Part shown: positions 1 to 8,269 of the stretch, piece by piece | Position numbering within the stretch: the stretch's first letter is position 1 | Layout of the letters: each line of letters opens with the position of its first letter | Origin: JANPPS01 sp965246835 | GTDB taxonomy: Bacteria > Pseudomonadota > Alphaproteobacteria > Acetobacterales > Acetobacteraceae | Length of the DNA: 64,000 nucleotides | Direction: 5' to 3' | Assembly (NCBI GenBank): GCA_965246835.1 | Contig: CBDFFQ010000001.1 | Span: forward strand, 992,001 to 1,056,000 | Notes under the pieces: model-generated | What the model was told of the DNA's origin: nothing | The model's input: the letters and a program-made list of their open reading frames with translations, nothing else | Databases searched by the model: none | Position numbers and translations under genes: made by a program

Positions 1-183
1 GTGCGCAGCGCCTCCATCCTGGGCGTGGTGGGCGCCGGCGGCATCGGGCTGCAGATCGCCGAGCGGATCAAGGTGCGCTATTGGGACCAGGTCGCGTTCA
101 TCATCTTGCTCATTCTCGTGACCGTCGCGGTGATCGACTTCTTCTCCGCCCGGTTGCGGCGGCGGTTGATCGGCACGCCCTAG
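1..183 (+). CDS. phnE: Phosphonate ABC transporter permease PhnE, C-terminal part
   Basis: These are the last 60 residues of an inner-membrane permease whose start lies left of the window. The visible part opens with the permease loop signature RSASILGVVGAGGIG, which contacts the ATPase. One hydrophobic segment follows (about residues 31-48), then the basic tail SARLRRRL that is typical of PhnE endings. In this family PhnE forms the channel for phosphonate or phosphite import with PhnC and PhnD, which are not in the window. The GTG at base 1 is only the first codon visible and not a real start. Assignment rests on the C-terminal signature alone, so another phosphonate-family permease is possible. 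Confidence 0.8.
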   Translation: MRSASILGVVGAGGIGLQIAERIKVRYWDQVAFIILLILVTVAVIDFFSARLRRRLIGTP

Positions 184-285
184 AGCACTTACCGACCAGG
201 CGGCATCGCCTGGACGGTAGTAGTGCTCGCCAAACCTGAGAAACTAGAGCCCAAACCGACCCATCTCGGTCGGATTGGGCTCTAG
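184..285. repeat. Two tandem intergenic hairpins
   Basis: Right after the phnE stop there are two inverted repeats. The first is imperfect, with GAGCAC (184-189) facing GTGCTC (223-228) around an inner CCAGGCG/CGCCTGG stem. The second has arms of 18 bases (244-261 and 268-285) with one mismatch and a six-base loop. Neither is followed by a clear T-run on the plus strand. They could end phnE transcription or be copies of a dispersed intergenic repeat. Confidence 0.5.
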
Positions 286-389
286 GCTGCTCGACAACTC
301 ATAACGCTACCTAAACGGGTCTTTTCAGCCCTGCATGCTAGACAACCGTTCACCCCGGCATGGCATCGGGCGATGGAGAACGGGTGCGC

Positions 390-1367
390 ATGAAGGTCTC
401 TGTCGTCATCCCCGTGTTCGACGAAGCGGAAGGCCTGCCCGCCGTGACGGATGCGCTGCGGGAAGCCGTGGACGCGATCGCGCATGAGGTCGAGCTGATC
501 TTCGTCGATGACGGCTCGCGGGACGGCTCCGCCACCTGGCTCGAAGGCCTGGCCGCGCGGGACCGGCGCGTGCACGTGATCCGCCTCCGCCGCAATTACG
601 GTCAGACCGCCGCCATGATGGCCGGCATCCAGCATGCAACCGGCGCCGTGATCATCCCCATGGACGCCGATGGCCAGAACGATGCGCGGGACATCCCGGC
701 CCTGCTTGCCAAGCTCGATGAGGGCTACGACGTCGTATCCGGCTGGCGGAAATCGCGGGAGGACAAGGCGCTCAGCCGCCGCCTGCCGTCCTTCGTCGCG
801 AACCGATTGATCTCCGCCGTGATGGGCGTGCGGCTGCATGATTACGGCTGCACGCTGAAGGCGTATCGCCGGGAGGTGCTGGAGGACGTGCGGCTCTATG
901 GCGAGATGCACCGCTTCATCCCGATTTTTGCCAGTTGGGAAGGCGCGCGGGTCACGGAAATCCCGGTTCGGCACCACGCGCGGGCGCATGGGCAGTCCAA
1001 ATACGGGCTGGGCCGCATCGTGCGCGTCTCGCTGGATTTGCTGACGCTGTTCTTCATCGACCGGGCGCTCGACCGTCCGATGCAGTTCTTCGGCAAGATC
1101 GGGCTGGGGGCACTGGCCCTCTCGGGGCTGTCGTTCGCCTGGGCGCTGGGCTTGCGGGCGTTCACCGGCACCTCGCTGATCCAGACCCCGCTGCCGCTGC
1201 TGGCCGCGACGCTCGGCTTATCGGGCGTGCTGTTCCTGCTGCTGGGCATCATGGCGGAGATGCAAAGCCGGACGTATTTCGAGGCGCGGGGCAAGGCGCC
1301 CTACAAGATCCGCTCGGTCGTGCAGCCGGCAAGCCCGCCGCGCCTCGTTGCCGTGAGCCGCTGGTAG
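390..1367 (+). CDS. Family 2 glycosyltransferase, polyprenyl-phosphate sugar synthase type (GtrB/DPMS-like)
   Basis: This is a membrane-anchored GT2 enzyme of the dolichol/undecaprenyl-phosphate sugar transferase type, which moves a sugar from a nucleotide sugar onto a polyprenyl phosphate on the cytoplasmic face. The GT-A fold starts with VSVVIPVFDE. It carries the DDGS nucleotide motif (about residue 40), the metal-binding DAD in MDADGQND (about 90-97), and two C-terminal membrane helices (about 225-247 and 258-281). The frame is open from an ATG at 360. I prefer the ATG at 390 because GGAGA at 375-379 is well spaced and the fold begins there. It heads a same-strand run with an AsnB-like gene, a methyltransferase and a small transporter, suggesting a lipid-linked sugar pathway. 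The sugar is unknown. Confidence 0.85.
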   Translation: MKVSVVIPVFDEAEGLPAVTDALREAVDAIAHEVELIFVDDGSRDGSATWLEGLAARDRRVHVIRLRRNYGQTAAMMAGIQHATGAVIIPMDADGQNDARDIPALLAKLDEGYDVVSGWRKSREDKALSRRLPSFVANRLISAVMGVRLHDYGCTLKAYRREVLEDVRLYGEMHRFIPIFASWEGARVTEIPVRHHARAHGQSKYGLGRIVRVSLDLLTLFFIDRALDRPMQFFGKIGLGALALSGLSFAWALGLRAFTGTSLIQTPLPLLAATLGLSGVLFLLLGIMAEMQSRTYFEARGKAPYKIRSVVQPASPPRLVAVSRW

Positions 1368-1368
1368 C

Positions 1369-3309
1369 ATGTGCGGGATCGCCGGCTTTACCCTGCCCCG
1401 CACCGCCGCGGCGCAGCAGATCGAGACCATGCTCGCCGCCATCCGGCATCGCGGGCCGGATGGCGCCGGGGTGTTCGTGGATCAGGGCGTGGCGCTCGGC
1501 CATTGCCGGCTTGCGGTCATCGATCCGTATGGCGGCGCGCAACCGCGGGTGGATGCTGCCAGTGGGGACGCGCTGGTGTTCAACGGCGAGATCTACGGTT
1601 TTCGCGACATCGCCCGAACGTTGCGGAACCAGGGCGTGGAGCTCAGGGATGCCTGCGATACCGAGGTGCTGTTCCAGCTGATCCGCCGCGATGGCGTGCG
1701 GAAGGCCGTCGAACAGATCGACGGCATGTTCGCCTTTGCCTACCGGGACGGCGCCACTGGCGACCTCACGCTCGCGCGGGACCGGTTCGGCGAGAAGCCG
1801 CTCTATTACGGCATCATCCGGGACCAGCTGGTGTTCGGCTCGGAGGCCGGGGCCATCATGGCGCATCCGGCCTTCCGCTATGCGGCGCCTGACCTGGCGG
1901 CGGCCTACCAGCTGCTGCAATTCGAATACGTGCCGGGCCGCGCGTCGGGCTGGACGGGCATCAGCAAGCTGCGCCCCGGCACCCTGCTGCGCTTCGCCGG
2001 GGGCCGCGCCGAGCTGATCGAATACTGGCGCCCCCAGGTTGGCTCCGCCCGGACCGTGCCGGAAACCGACGCCGTGGCGACGCTGAACCGGCTGCTGCAC
2101 GAAGCCGTGGACCGGCAATCGGTGGCGGACGTGCCGCTCGGCGTGTTCCTGTCGGGGGGGCTGGATTCCAGCCTGCTGACGGCGCTGGCGGCGCGGATCA
2201 ATCCAGACATTACCGCCTTCACAGTTCAGGTCGGCGGCCGTGGCTTCGACGAATCGCCCTATGCCACCGACGTCGCGCGGTTCCTGGGCGTTCGGCATGA
2301 GGTCGTGCGGCTCGACGATGCGGACGTGCTGGACGCGGTCGATGATCTCGAAGAGCATTTGTCCGAACCGTTGGCGGACTCGTCGTTGTTGCCGACCTGG
2401 CTGGTGTGCCGGGCCGCGCGGCAGCACATGACGGTGGCGCTGGGCGGCGATGGGGCGGACGAGCTTTTTGCCGGGTACCCGAACTTCCACGTGCAGCGCT
2501 TCGCCTCGTTGATGCGCTTGCTGCCGCCGGCGTCGGGCGCCGCGATGTCGGGCATGCTGGCCCGCATGCCGGCGCGGGAGGCCGGCGATGACGGCTACAT
2601 GAACATGCGGTTTCGCCTGGCGCAGCTGTCGCAGGGCTTCGGGCAGCCCACCAGCCGCCAATCCCTGTTCTGGATGGCGCCGTTCGGCCCGGCGGAAATG
2701 GCGCATCTCTGGGCCGACGACATCCAGCATGACCAGCTGCAGGCCCACGCCTTCGCCGCCATCGAGGAGGCCTCGACGGGCGGGCGCCGCAATCTGGACC
2801 GGTTGCTGGGCCAGTTCCTAATGAGCTATCTGCCGGACAATATCCTGATGAAGACCGATCGGGCCTCGATGTTCAACGGGCTCGAGGTGCGGGCGCCGTT
2901 CCTGGATCGTGGTTTTGCCGATTACGCCTGCGCCCTGCCTTCGGGCCTCAAGTTGCGCAACGGGGTCAGCAAGTATGCGCTGAAACAGGTGGCGCGGCGT
3001 TATTTGCCGGACCGGATCGTGGACCGCAAGAAGCACGGGTTCGCGGTGCCGATCGGGCGCCTGCTGCGCACGCTGCTGCGGGAACGGTGCACCGACACCG
3101 TGCTGTCGCGCAGCAACCCGGTGACATCCTGGTTCAACCACGAACGGCTGGAGCAGATCGTGCAGGAGCACATGGCCGGCACGCGGGACCACGGCAAGCG
3201 GCTATGGTCGTTGTATGTGCTGTTCAACGTGGCCGGCCGCCAGTCGGAGCCGCGGGAGACCGTCCGGCATCTGCACGGGGCCCAGCGCATGACAGGGACC
3301 GGACCATGA
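1369..3309 (+). CDS. asnB: Asparagine synthase (glutamine-hydrolysing) family amidotransferase
   Basis: This 646-residue protein starts MCGIAGF, so Cys2 is free to act as the class II glutamine amidotransferase nucleophile. The glutaminase half (about 2-215) includes NGEIYGF. The synthetase half has the ATP-pyrophosphatase P-loop SGGLDSS at residues 262-268 and the late motif KKHGFAVPIGR. Housekeeping AsnB transfers glutamine ammonia to aspartate. Relatives inside polysaccharide clusters may amidate sugars or peptides instead. Here the gene starts two bases after a lipid-sugar glycosyltransferase and overlaps the next methyltransferase by four bases, so an envelope-modifying role is plausible but not shown. 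No frame damage is visible. Confidence 0.85.
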   Translation: MCGIAGFTLPRTAAAQQIETMLAAIRHRGPDGAGVFVDQGVALGHCRLAVIDPYGGAQPRVDAASGDALVFNGEIYGFRDIARTLRNQGVELRDACDTEVLFQLIRRDGVRKAVEQIDGMFAFAYRDGATGDLTLARDRFGEKPLYYGIIRDQLVFGSEAGAIMAHPAFRYAAPDLAAAYQLLQFEYVPGRASGWTGISKLRPGTLLRFAGGRAELIEYWRPQVGSARTVPETDAVATLNRLLHEAVDRQSVADVPLGVFLSGGLDSSLLTALAARINPDITAFTVQVGGRGFDESPYATDVARFLGVRHEVVRLDDADVLDAVDDLEEHLSEPLADSSLLPTWLVCRAARQHMTVALGGDGADELFAGYPNFHVQRFASLMRLLPPASGAAMSGMLARMPAREAGDDGYMNMRFRLAQLSQGFGQPTSRQSLFWMAPFGPAEMAHLWADDIQHDQLQAHAFAAIEEASTGGRRNLDRLLGQFLMSYLPDNILMKTDRASMFNGLEVRAPFLDRGFADYACALPSGLKLRNGVSKYALKQVARRYLPDRIVDRKKHGFAVPIGRLLRTLLRERCTDTVLSRSNPVTSWFNHERLEQIVQEHMAGTRDHGKRLWSLYVLFNVAGRQSEPRETVRHLHGAQRMTGTGP

Positions 3310-4094
3310 GCATGACCCTCGAGCTCCGCGGATCACCGGAGCGCTTCGGCTATGAGTGGAATGCGTATTCCGAGGTGCTGCCGGACTATGAGGAGCAGTT
3401 CCGCCGCTGGATGCCGTGGCTGTCGCCCGCCGATTGGGCGGGGCAGAGCTTTCTCGACGTTGGCTGCGGGATGGGGCGCAACAGCTATTGGCCGCTCAGC
3501 TACGGTGCTTCGGAGGGGGCTGCGGTCGATCTGGACGCGCGCTCGCTCGCGGCCGCGCGCCGGACGCTGGCGCCGTTCCCGGCGCATGAGGTGCGGGAGG
3601 GCAGCGCCTATGATCTGCCATGGCGGGACCGGTTCGACATCGTGTTCTCGATCGGGGTCATCCACCATCTGGCGGAGCCCGCGCGCGCGCTGGCGGAGAT
3701 GACCGCGGCGGCCCGGCCGGGTGGGCGGGTGGCGATCTGGGTCTATGGCGCGGAGAACAACCGCTGGCTGACCGCCGGGCTCAACCCGCTGCGCCGGGCG
3801 CTCTTCAGCAAGCTGCCGATCGGGGTGGTGCATCACCTGTCATTATACCCGGCAGCGCTGCTGTTCATGCTGTTGCGGCTTGGGTTCCGGCCGATTCGGT
3901 ATTTCGAGCTGATCGCCGGGTTCGGCTTCGCGCATCTGCGCTCCATCGTGTTCGACCAGATGCTGCCGCGGATCGCGCATTATTGGACCCGGGCGGAGGT
4001 CCAGGCGTTGATGCAGGGCGCCGGGCTCGAGGATGTGCGGCTGGAATGGGTCAACGAAATGTCCTGGGCCGCCATCGGCACCCGGCAGGGCTAG
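3306..4094 (+). CDS. Class I SAM-dependent methyltransferase
   Basis: The protein has 262 residues. The ATG at 3306 lies in an ATGA overlap with the preceding AsnB-like gene. It carries the SAM-binding glycine loop FLDVGCGMGRNS (about 49-60), the acidic end of strand 2 (VDLDARS) and a post-motif FDIVFSIGVIHHL, as in Methyltransf_11/25 enzymes. A hydrophobic stretch around residues 175-200 may allow membrane association. Position between an amidotransferase and a small flippase-like gene suggests methylation of a sugar or lipid-linked intermediate. The substrate cannot be read from the sequence. Confidence 0.8.
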   Translation: MSMTLELRGSPERFGYEWNAYSEVLPDYEEQFRRWMPWLSPADWAGQSFLDVGCGMGRNSYWPLSYGASEGAAVDLDARSLAAARRTLAPFPAHEVREGSAYDLPWRDRFDIVFSIGVIHHLAEPARALAEMTAAARPGGRVAIWVYGAENNRWLTAGLNPLRRALFSKLPIGVVHHLSLYPAALLFMLLRLGFRPIRYFELIAGFGFAHLRSIVFDQMLPRIAHYWTRAEVQALMQGAGLEDVRLEWVNEMSWAAIGTRQG

Positions 4095-4096
4095 GC

Positions 4097-4450
4097 ATGG
4101 ATGCCAGGCTGATCCTGGGCTTCCTGGGCATCATCGGGTGCACGGTGGGCGCCAACCTGTTGCTGAAGGCCGGGGCGATGGTGCCGGCCACGTCGCGCGT
4201 GTTCTTCGGCGTCCTGGGCTGGCAGTCCGCGGCCGGGCTTGCGCTATTTGGCGTGGGCGGGCTGGTCTATGCGGTTCTGCTGCGATCCGTGCCGCTGAAC
4301 GTGGCGCAGGTGTTTGCGGCCACGCAGTTCGTGGGCGTGATCCTGGCGGCCAATTTCGTGCTCGGTGAGCCGATCTCGGCGCTGCGCTGGGCTGGGATCG
4401 GCTGCGTGGCGCTGGGAATTGCGATCGTCGGGGTGACGGCGCGTGGCTAA
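4097..4450 (+). CDS. Small EamA/SMR-type transporter (ArnE/ArnF-like)
   Basis: This 117-residue, four-helix membrane protein starts two bases after the preceding stop, with ATG GAT GCC AGG. It resembles small EmrE/ArnF-type half transporters: a first helix with a conserved polar or glycine core, a short loop, and the ending FVLGEPISALRWAGIGCVALG that closes EamA halves. Proteins of this size beside polyprenyl-phosphate glycosyltransferases often flip the lipid-linked sugar across the inner membrane (ArnEF is the model). It is the last gene of the plus-strand run and its stop overlaps the stop of the facing methyltransferase by four bases. Confidence 0.75.
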   Translation: MDARLILGFLGIIGCTVGANLLLKAGAMVPATSRVFFGVLGWQSAAGLALFGVGGLVYAVLLRSVPLNVAQVFAATQFVGVILAANFVLGEPISALRWAGIGCVALGIAIVGVTARG

Positions 4451-5190
4451 GCCGCGTGCATTTTCCGCGCGAGCCGGGCGGCGTTGAGATGGGCCAGACC
4501 ATCCACCATCGGCACGGGCAACATCCGGACCACGCTCTGGCGGATGCGGTCCTGCATCGGCCAGTAGCGGCGCAAGGCCTGGCCGGTCGGCACCAGGGCG
4601 GCCCGGGCCTCGGGGGACAGCCGGGCCTCCGCGGCCGCGTTGACATACAGGATCATGTTGCAGCGATACCAGGGCTGCACGTCGTCCTGATCCCGAAGCG
4701 CCGGCCGCACCAGGTCGACGGCCGCAAATCCCTGCTGCGCGAACAGGCCACGCCAGTATGCGATCGGCCGCTCGTTCACATGATGCTCCCCGCCCTGCCC
4801 CGGCACGGCGGCGGAGAACAGCACGGCGTCGGCGTGGGCGGTGAGCATGCGGATGAAGGCCGGGCCATGCGCGCGCGGCAGGTGCTCGGCGACCTCCAGG
4901 CTTTGGACCAGGTCGAACCGGCGCCCAAGGTCCAGCGGAGCCGCGAGATCGGCGGGCCGGAAAGCTGCACCGTCGATCAGCAACCGGCGCGGGTCGACGT
5001 AGCTGCCATCGACGCCCATGATCTCCGCCCCATGTTCGCGCCAAACGCTGAGCCAGGCGCCCTGCCCGCACCCGGCATCCATTACGCTCGTGACCGGCAG
5101 CGCGCCGGCCACCAACGGCACCACGTGCCGGGCGGACCGGACGGCGAACGAATTCAAGTAGGCGTAGAATGCTGAGCCGTATCGATGCAT
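4447..5190 (-). CDS. Class I SAM-dependent methyltransferase
   Basis: The protein has 247 residues and an ATG start. The SAM-binding loop reads VMDAGCGQGAWLSVW (about 36-50), followed by IMGVDGSYVD, and the strand-4 region is FDLVQSLEVAEHLP. The C-terminal half (HVNERPIAYWRGLFAQQGF) matches the methyltransferases found in glycan and nonribosomal clusters that act after motif III. It points toward the sugar cassette on the plus strand and shares its 3' end, while its 5' end is divergent from the membrane protein at 5270. The gap 5191-5269 should hold both promoters. The substrate is unknown. Confidence 0.8.
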   Translation of the reverse strand: MHRYGSAFYAYLNSFAVRSARHVVPLVAGALPVTSVMDAGCGQGAWLSVWREHGAEIMGVDGSYVDPRRLLIDGAAFRPADLAAPLDLGRRFDLVQSLEVAEHLPRAHGPAFIRMLTAHADAVLFSAAVPGQGGEHHVNERPIAYWRGLFAQQGFAAVDLVRPALRDQDDVQPWYRCNMILYVNAAAEARLSPEARAALVPTGQALRRYWPMQDRIRQSVVRMLPVPMVDGLAHLNAARLARKMHAA

Positions 5191-5269
5191 GTCGTCCGCC
5201 TGCTATCGGGGTGGCGCAAGGTAGCTCAACAGGGCGCCGGGGCCGGGTCAGGAAAGGCTTGGTTTTTTC

Positions 5270-6814
5270 ATGACAGCGATCCTGTCGGCCCGACCACGGA
5301 TCGGCTCGGCCACGCTGAGCCGATCCCTGAAGCTGGCCATCCTTTATCTTGCCGTCGCCATCCTGCTGACCGTGCCGATGCTGTTCGTGGAGGTGCCGCT
5401 CGGCGTCGACACGCTGGAGCATCTGGCGCGTATCCATGTCCGCGCCCATATCGGGGAGGACGCCGACCTGGCGCGGGTCTTCGCGTTGCGGAACGGAGCG
5501 ATCCCCTACCTCGGCATGGATGTCCTGCTCACGCCGCTGGCGCGGGTGCTTCCGGTGCTGCTGGTCGGGCGGCTGTTCATCGTCATGCTCGCATGGGGCG
5601 TGGTCGGCACGGCGCTGGTGCTACAGCGGGTATTCACCGGGCGGATCGGGCCGGAGCCGGCGGTGCTGGTGCTGGCGGGCTATGGCGGCCTGCTGGGGTG
5701 GGGGTTCCTGAACTATCTGCTGGGCATGCTCGGCGCGCTTTTGGGAGTGGCTGCTTGGCATGCCTGGCGGGATAAGCCGGTCATCTTCCGGGCGGTGGTC
5801 TTCACCGGGATCGCCACCGCGCTGTATCTGACGCACCTTCTGAGCTTCGGGCTGTATGGGCTGCTTCTCGGCCTGTATGAGCTATGCCAGACGGCTGAGC
5901 GCCGCTCGATCCGGTGGCGCGAATGGGCGTTGCTGGTGATCCAGGCCGCCCCGGCCATGATCCTGTGGAGCCGGCTGCCGGCGGTGGAGCTCGTGGGGTC
6001 GCGATTTTTGTGGTCCCTGGCGTCGAAGCCAGCCGCCCTGTTCTCGCCGGTTCAATTCTCAGAATCGCTCCCAGGGACATTGACGGGTTGCCTCATCCTG
6101 ATTGCCATGGCGATCGGGGGATTGAGGGCGACGCGACTGGGTCTCCTGTCGTGGCATCCGATCCTGGCCAGGATGGCCATCGGGCTGGCGCTGATGACTC
6201 TCCTGTCGCCGGTGATGGCGCTTGGCGTCTTTGGGATCGACGTGCGATTCCCGTTGCCCGCCTTGATGCTGGCCGTGGCCGCGGCCCGCCTCCGGCCCAA
6301 TGACCTGCCGCGCGCTCGACTAAGGCTGATGGCGCTGTCGGCCATGGCCGGTATCGCCGTGCTGGCAATCGTTCAGATCGCGATCGTGACGCGGGAGATG
6401 CTTCGGTGCGATCGCCATTATGGCGAATTGCGGAGCGCGTTGGACGGGCTGCCGCGCGGCACCGTCCTGTCGACGGTCATGGAGTTCGGCTCGGCGCCGC
6501 TATCGTGCACACCGCTCCGCGCCTACGAGCATGTGGCAGGGTTGATCACGATCGATCGCAGTGGCTTCAGCCCCGATTTCTTCGCCCAGGCCACCTCGGT
6601 CGCCGTTCGGGACAACCGGCCCACGGACCAGAGCACGATCGAGGCGGAGACGGCTTCGCTCGCAGGCCTGCCCGGCGAAGGCGCCATCCTATGGCTCCAT
6701 CTCGGGCACGAGCTGCGGCCGTTGCAGTCCCGGTTGCAGATCCTGTCCGCAGGCAGTTTCTTCACGCTGTATGCCGCGCCAGTGGCCGGCCCCCGCATCA
6801 AGGGCCGGCCCTGA
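5270..6814 (+). CDS. Polytopic inner-membrane protein of unknown function
   Basis: The protein has 514 residues with roughly ten hydrophobic segments, beginning with a helix at about residues 25-47 after a short basic N-terminus. The loop after helix 1 has GVDTLEHLARI. The overall pattern is many helices followed by a soluble C-terminal domain of about 125 residues. This recalls GT39/GT83-type or O-antigen-associated integral membrane proteins, but I see no diagnostic DD or DE loop that would make it a glycosyltransferase. It lies next to the sugar and methyltransferase cassette, which makes an envelope role likely. I do not assign a function. Confidence 0.7.
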   Translation: MTAILSARPRIGSATLSRSLKLAILYLAVAILLTVPMLFVEVPLGVDTLEHLARIHVRAHIGEDADLARVFALRNGAIPYLGMDVLLTPLARVLPVLLVGRLFIVMLAWGVVGTALVLQRVFTGRIGPEPAVLVLAGYGGLLGWGFLNYLLGMLGALLGVAAWHAWRDKPVIFRAVVFTGIATALYLTHLLSFGLYGLLLGLYELCQTAERRSIRWREWALLVIQAAPAMILWSRLPAVELVGSRFLWSLASKPAALFSPVQFSESLPGTLTGCLILIAMAIGGLRATRLGLLSWHPILARMAIGLALMTLLSPVMALGVFGIDVRFPLPALMLAVAAARLRPNDLPRARLRLMALSAMAGIAVLAIVQIAIVTREMLRCDRHYGELRSALDGLPRGTVLSTVMEFGSAPLSCTPLRAYEHVAGLITIDRSGFSPDFFAQATSVAVRDNRPTDQSTIEAETASLAGLPGEGAILWLHLGHELRPLQSRLQILSAGSFFTLYAAPVAGPRIKGRP

Positions 6815-6817
6815 CGA

Positions 6818-7243
6818 TCAGAGCACCTTGAGCCGCACCGGCACGTTGTTCCGCGTCGCGTTGCTATAGGGGCAAACCTGGTGCGCCTTCTCCACCAGCG
6901 CCTCCGCATCGGCGCGGTCCAGCCCCGGCAACGACACCGCCAGCTCCACATCGATGCCGAACCCGCCCTCACTGCGCGGGCCCATGCCGACCTGGGCCGT
7001 GACCGTCGTGTCGTTCGGGACCTTGGGGCCGCCCTGGGAGGCCACGAACTTCATGGCACCCAGGAAACAGGCCGAGTAGCCCGCCGCAAACAGCTGCTCC
7101 GGGTTATTGCCCGGCCCGCCGCCGCCGCCGAGCTCCTTGGGCGTGGACAGCGTCACGTCGAGCGCACCGTCCTCAGTGGCGGAATGGCCGTCACGGCCCC
7201 CGGTGGCGGTGGCGCGGGTCGTGTAGAGCACGTTGACTGACAT
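6818..7243 (-). CDS. ohr: Organic hydroperoxide resistance protein (Ohr, OsmC family)
   Basis: This 141-residue Ohr peroxidase reduces organic and lipid hydroperoxides using lipoylated or thiol reductants. The catalytic set is visible: Arg17 in TGGRDG, Glu49, the peroxidatic Cys59 in AGYSACF, and the resolving Cys124 in VCPYSNATRNN. The CPYSxAxRxN motif separates Ohr from OsmC. The ATG at 7243 begins MSVNVLYTT, and the frame upstream looks like non-coding read-through. Three 14-base direct repeats lie just upstream (7261-7303). No ohrR regulator gene is next to it. Confidence 0.92.
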   Translation of the reverse strand: MSVNVLYTTRATATGGRDGHSATEDGALDVTLSTPKELGGGGGPGNNPEQLFAAGYSACFLGAMKFVASQGGPKVPNDTTVTAQVGMGPRSEGGFGIDVELAVSLPGLDRADAEALVEKAHQVCPYSNATRNNVPVRLKVL

Positions 7244-7260
7244 GGCATCCTCGCAAAAAG

Positions 7261-7303
7261 ACTGGGCAAGAAAGACTGAGCAAGAAAGACTGGGCAAGAA
7301 AAG
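7261..7303. repeat. Three tandem copies of a 14-base unit upstream of ohr
   Basis: The unit ACTGGGCAAGAAAG is repeated at 7261-7274, 7275-7288 (one G to A change) and 7289-7303 (one extra A). The block starts 18 bases upstream of the ohr ATG and so falls in its leader or promoter region. The unit does not look like a palindromic OhrR operator. It may be a replication-slippage tract. Confidence 0.7.
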
Positions 7304-7425
7304 ACGGACCGCTGCCTGCTGGAGGCCGCAGCCCTGGACCGCAGCCGGCATCTTGGGCGCGAGCCCCGGAAATGCAATGTCAGGCGGCGCATCGGGGTGT
7401 AGCGTCGATGCAAAGGAGAGACGCC

Positions 7426-7716
7426 ATGCCTGCCTACATGATCGCCAACATCGACGTGCATGACGAGGCACGCTTCGCCGAATACCGGGAGCTTGTCGCC
7501 CCGGTGCTGGCCTCGTTTGGTGGCCGGTATCTGGTCCGGGCGGGCGCGGTGCATCCCCTCGAAGGCGAGTTCGCCCTGAAACGCGTCGTGCTGATCGAGT
7601 TCGCCACGCTGGAGGCGGCACAAACCTTCTACCACAGCCCGGAGTATGGCCCGCTGCTGCAACTGCGGCTCGCGAGCACGGCGTCTCAGCTCGTGATCGT
7701 GGAGGGCGTCAGCTGA
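7426..7716 (+). CDS. DUF1330 family protein
   Basis: This is a 96-residue protein of the ferredoxin-like dimeric alpha-beta barrel DUF1330 family. It opens with MPAYMIANIDVHDEARF and carries the typical GGRYLVRAG strand and an FATLEAAQTFYHSPEY segment. The start is fixed by the ribosome-binding site AAGGAGAG at 7413-7420, five bases before the ATG. The family's biochemical role is not established. It lies divergent from ohr across a 182-base gap, and its stop overlaps the end of the opposing lipoprotein gene by eight bases. Confidence 0.85.
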   Translation: MPAYMIANIDVHDEARFAEYRELVAPVLASFGGRYLVRAGAVHPLEGEFALKRVVLIEFATLEAAQTFYHSPEYGPLLQLRLASTASQLVIVEGVS

Positions 7717-8269
7717 CCCGGCCGATCGCCACGCGGAACGCCGGCTTGTCGAGCATCCGGTCCACGACGCTGTTCAGCAGGTCCTGGCCCAACTTGTTCA
7801 GCACCTTGATGTCGGTGAAGGCGCCGCCCAGGAACTCGAACTTGCCGGTCCGCTCGTCCTTGACGGCATCCTGGTAGATCGTGGCGCCGCTGCGATCCAG
7901 CACCCGAAGCTCGATCTCGATCCCGGCATTGGCCGTGATATACTGATTCACGTCGAAGTGGCGCAGCAGGATGTCGATGCGGTACGGCGCGGCTGCCGCG
8001 AGCATGCCTCGCGCCTGCAGCCCCTTCGTTACCACCGAGACCACCTCATCGATGACCGGCGTCTTGGTGTCGAGGACGTAGATCGGGTTGCCGAAGCCGC
8101 CCCGAACGGTCGCCAGCCGGTTCGGCTTCTCGTCGCGGCGGTCGGTGCCAGTCACGGCCGTGATGACGGCCGGGCCGGGCACCACGTTGACGCTCGAAAC
8201 GTAGTCGAGCCCGCCTTGCGAGCCGCACGCGGCCAGCAGCAACATCGTTCCAACGATTAAGTAGCGCAT
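7709..8269 (-). CDS. Predicted lipoprotein of unknown function
   Basis: The protein has 186 residues. The N-terminus MRYLIVGTMLLLAAC is a lipoprotein signal with the lipidated Cys at residue 15. The remainder alternates strand and helix segments, with a conserved-looking core around PYRIDILLRHFDVNQY, and resembles YajG-type outer-membrane lipoproteins. The ATG shares one base with the stop of pmbA (TGATG), so translation is coupled. It is the last gene of the thrC-M16-pmbA operon. Function is unknown. Confidence 0.75.
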   Translation of the reverse strand: MRYLIVGTMLLLAACGSQGGLDYVSSVNVVPGPAVITAVTGTDRRDEKPNRLATVRGGFGNPIYVLDTKTPVIDEVVSVVTKGLQARGMLAAAAPYRIDILLRHFDVNQYITANAGIEIELRVLDRSGATIYQDAVKDERTGKFEFLGGAFTDIKVLNKLGQDLLNSVVDRMLDKPAFRVAIGRVS

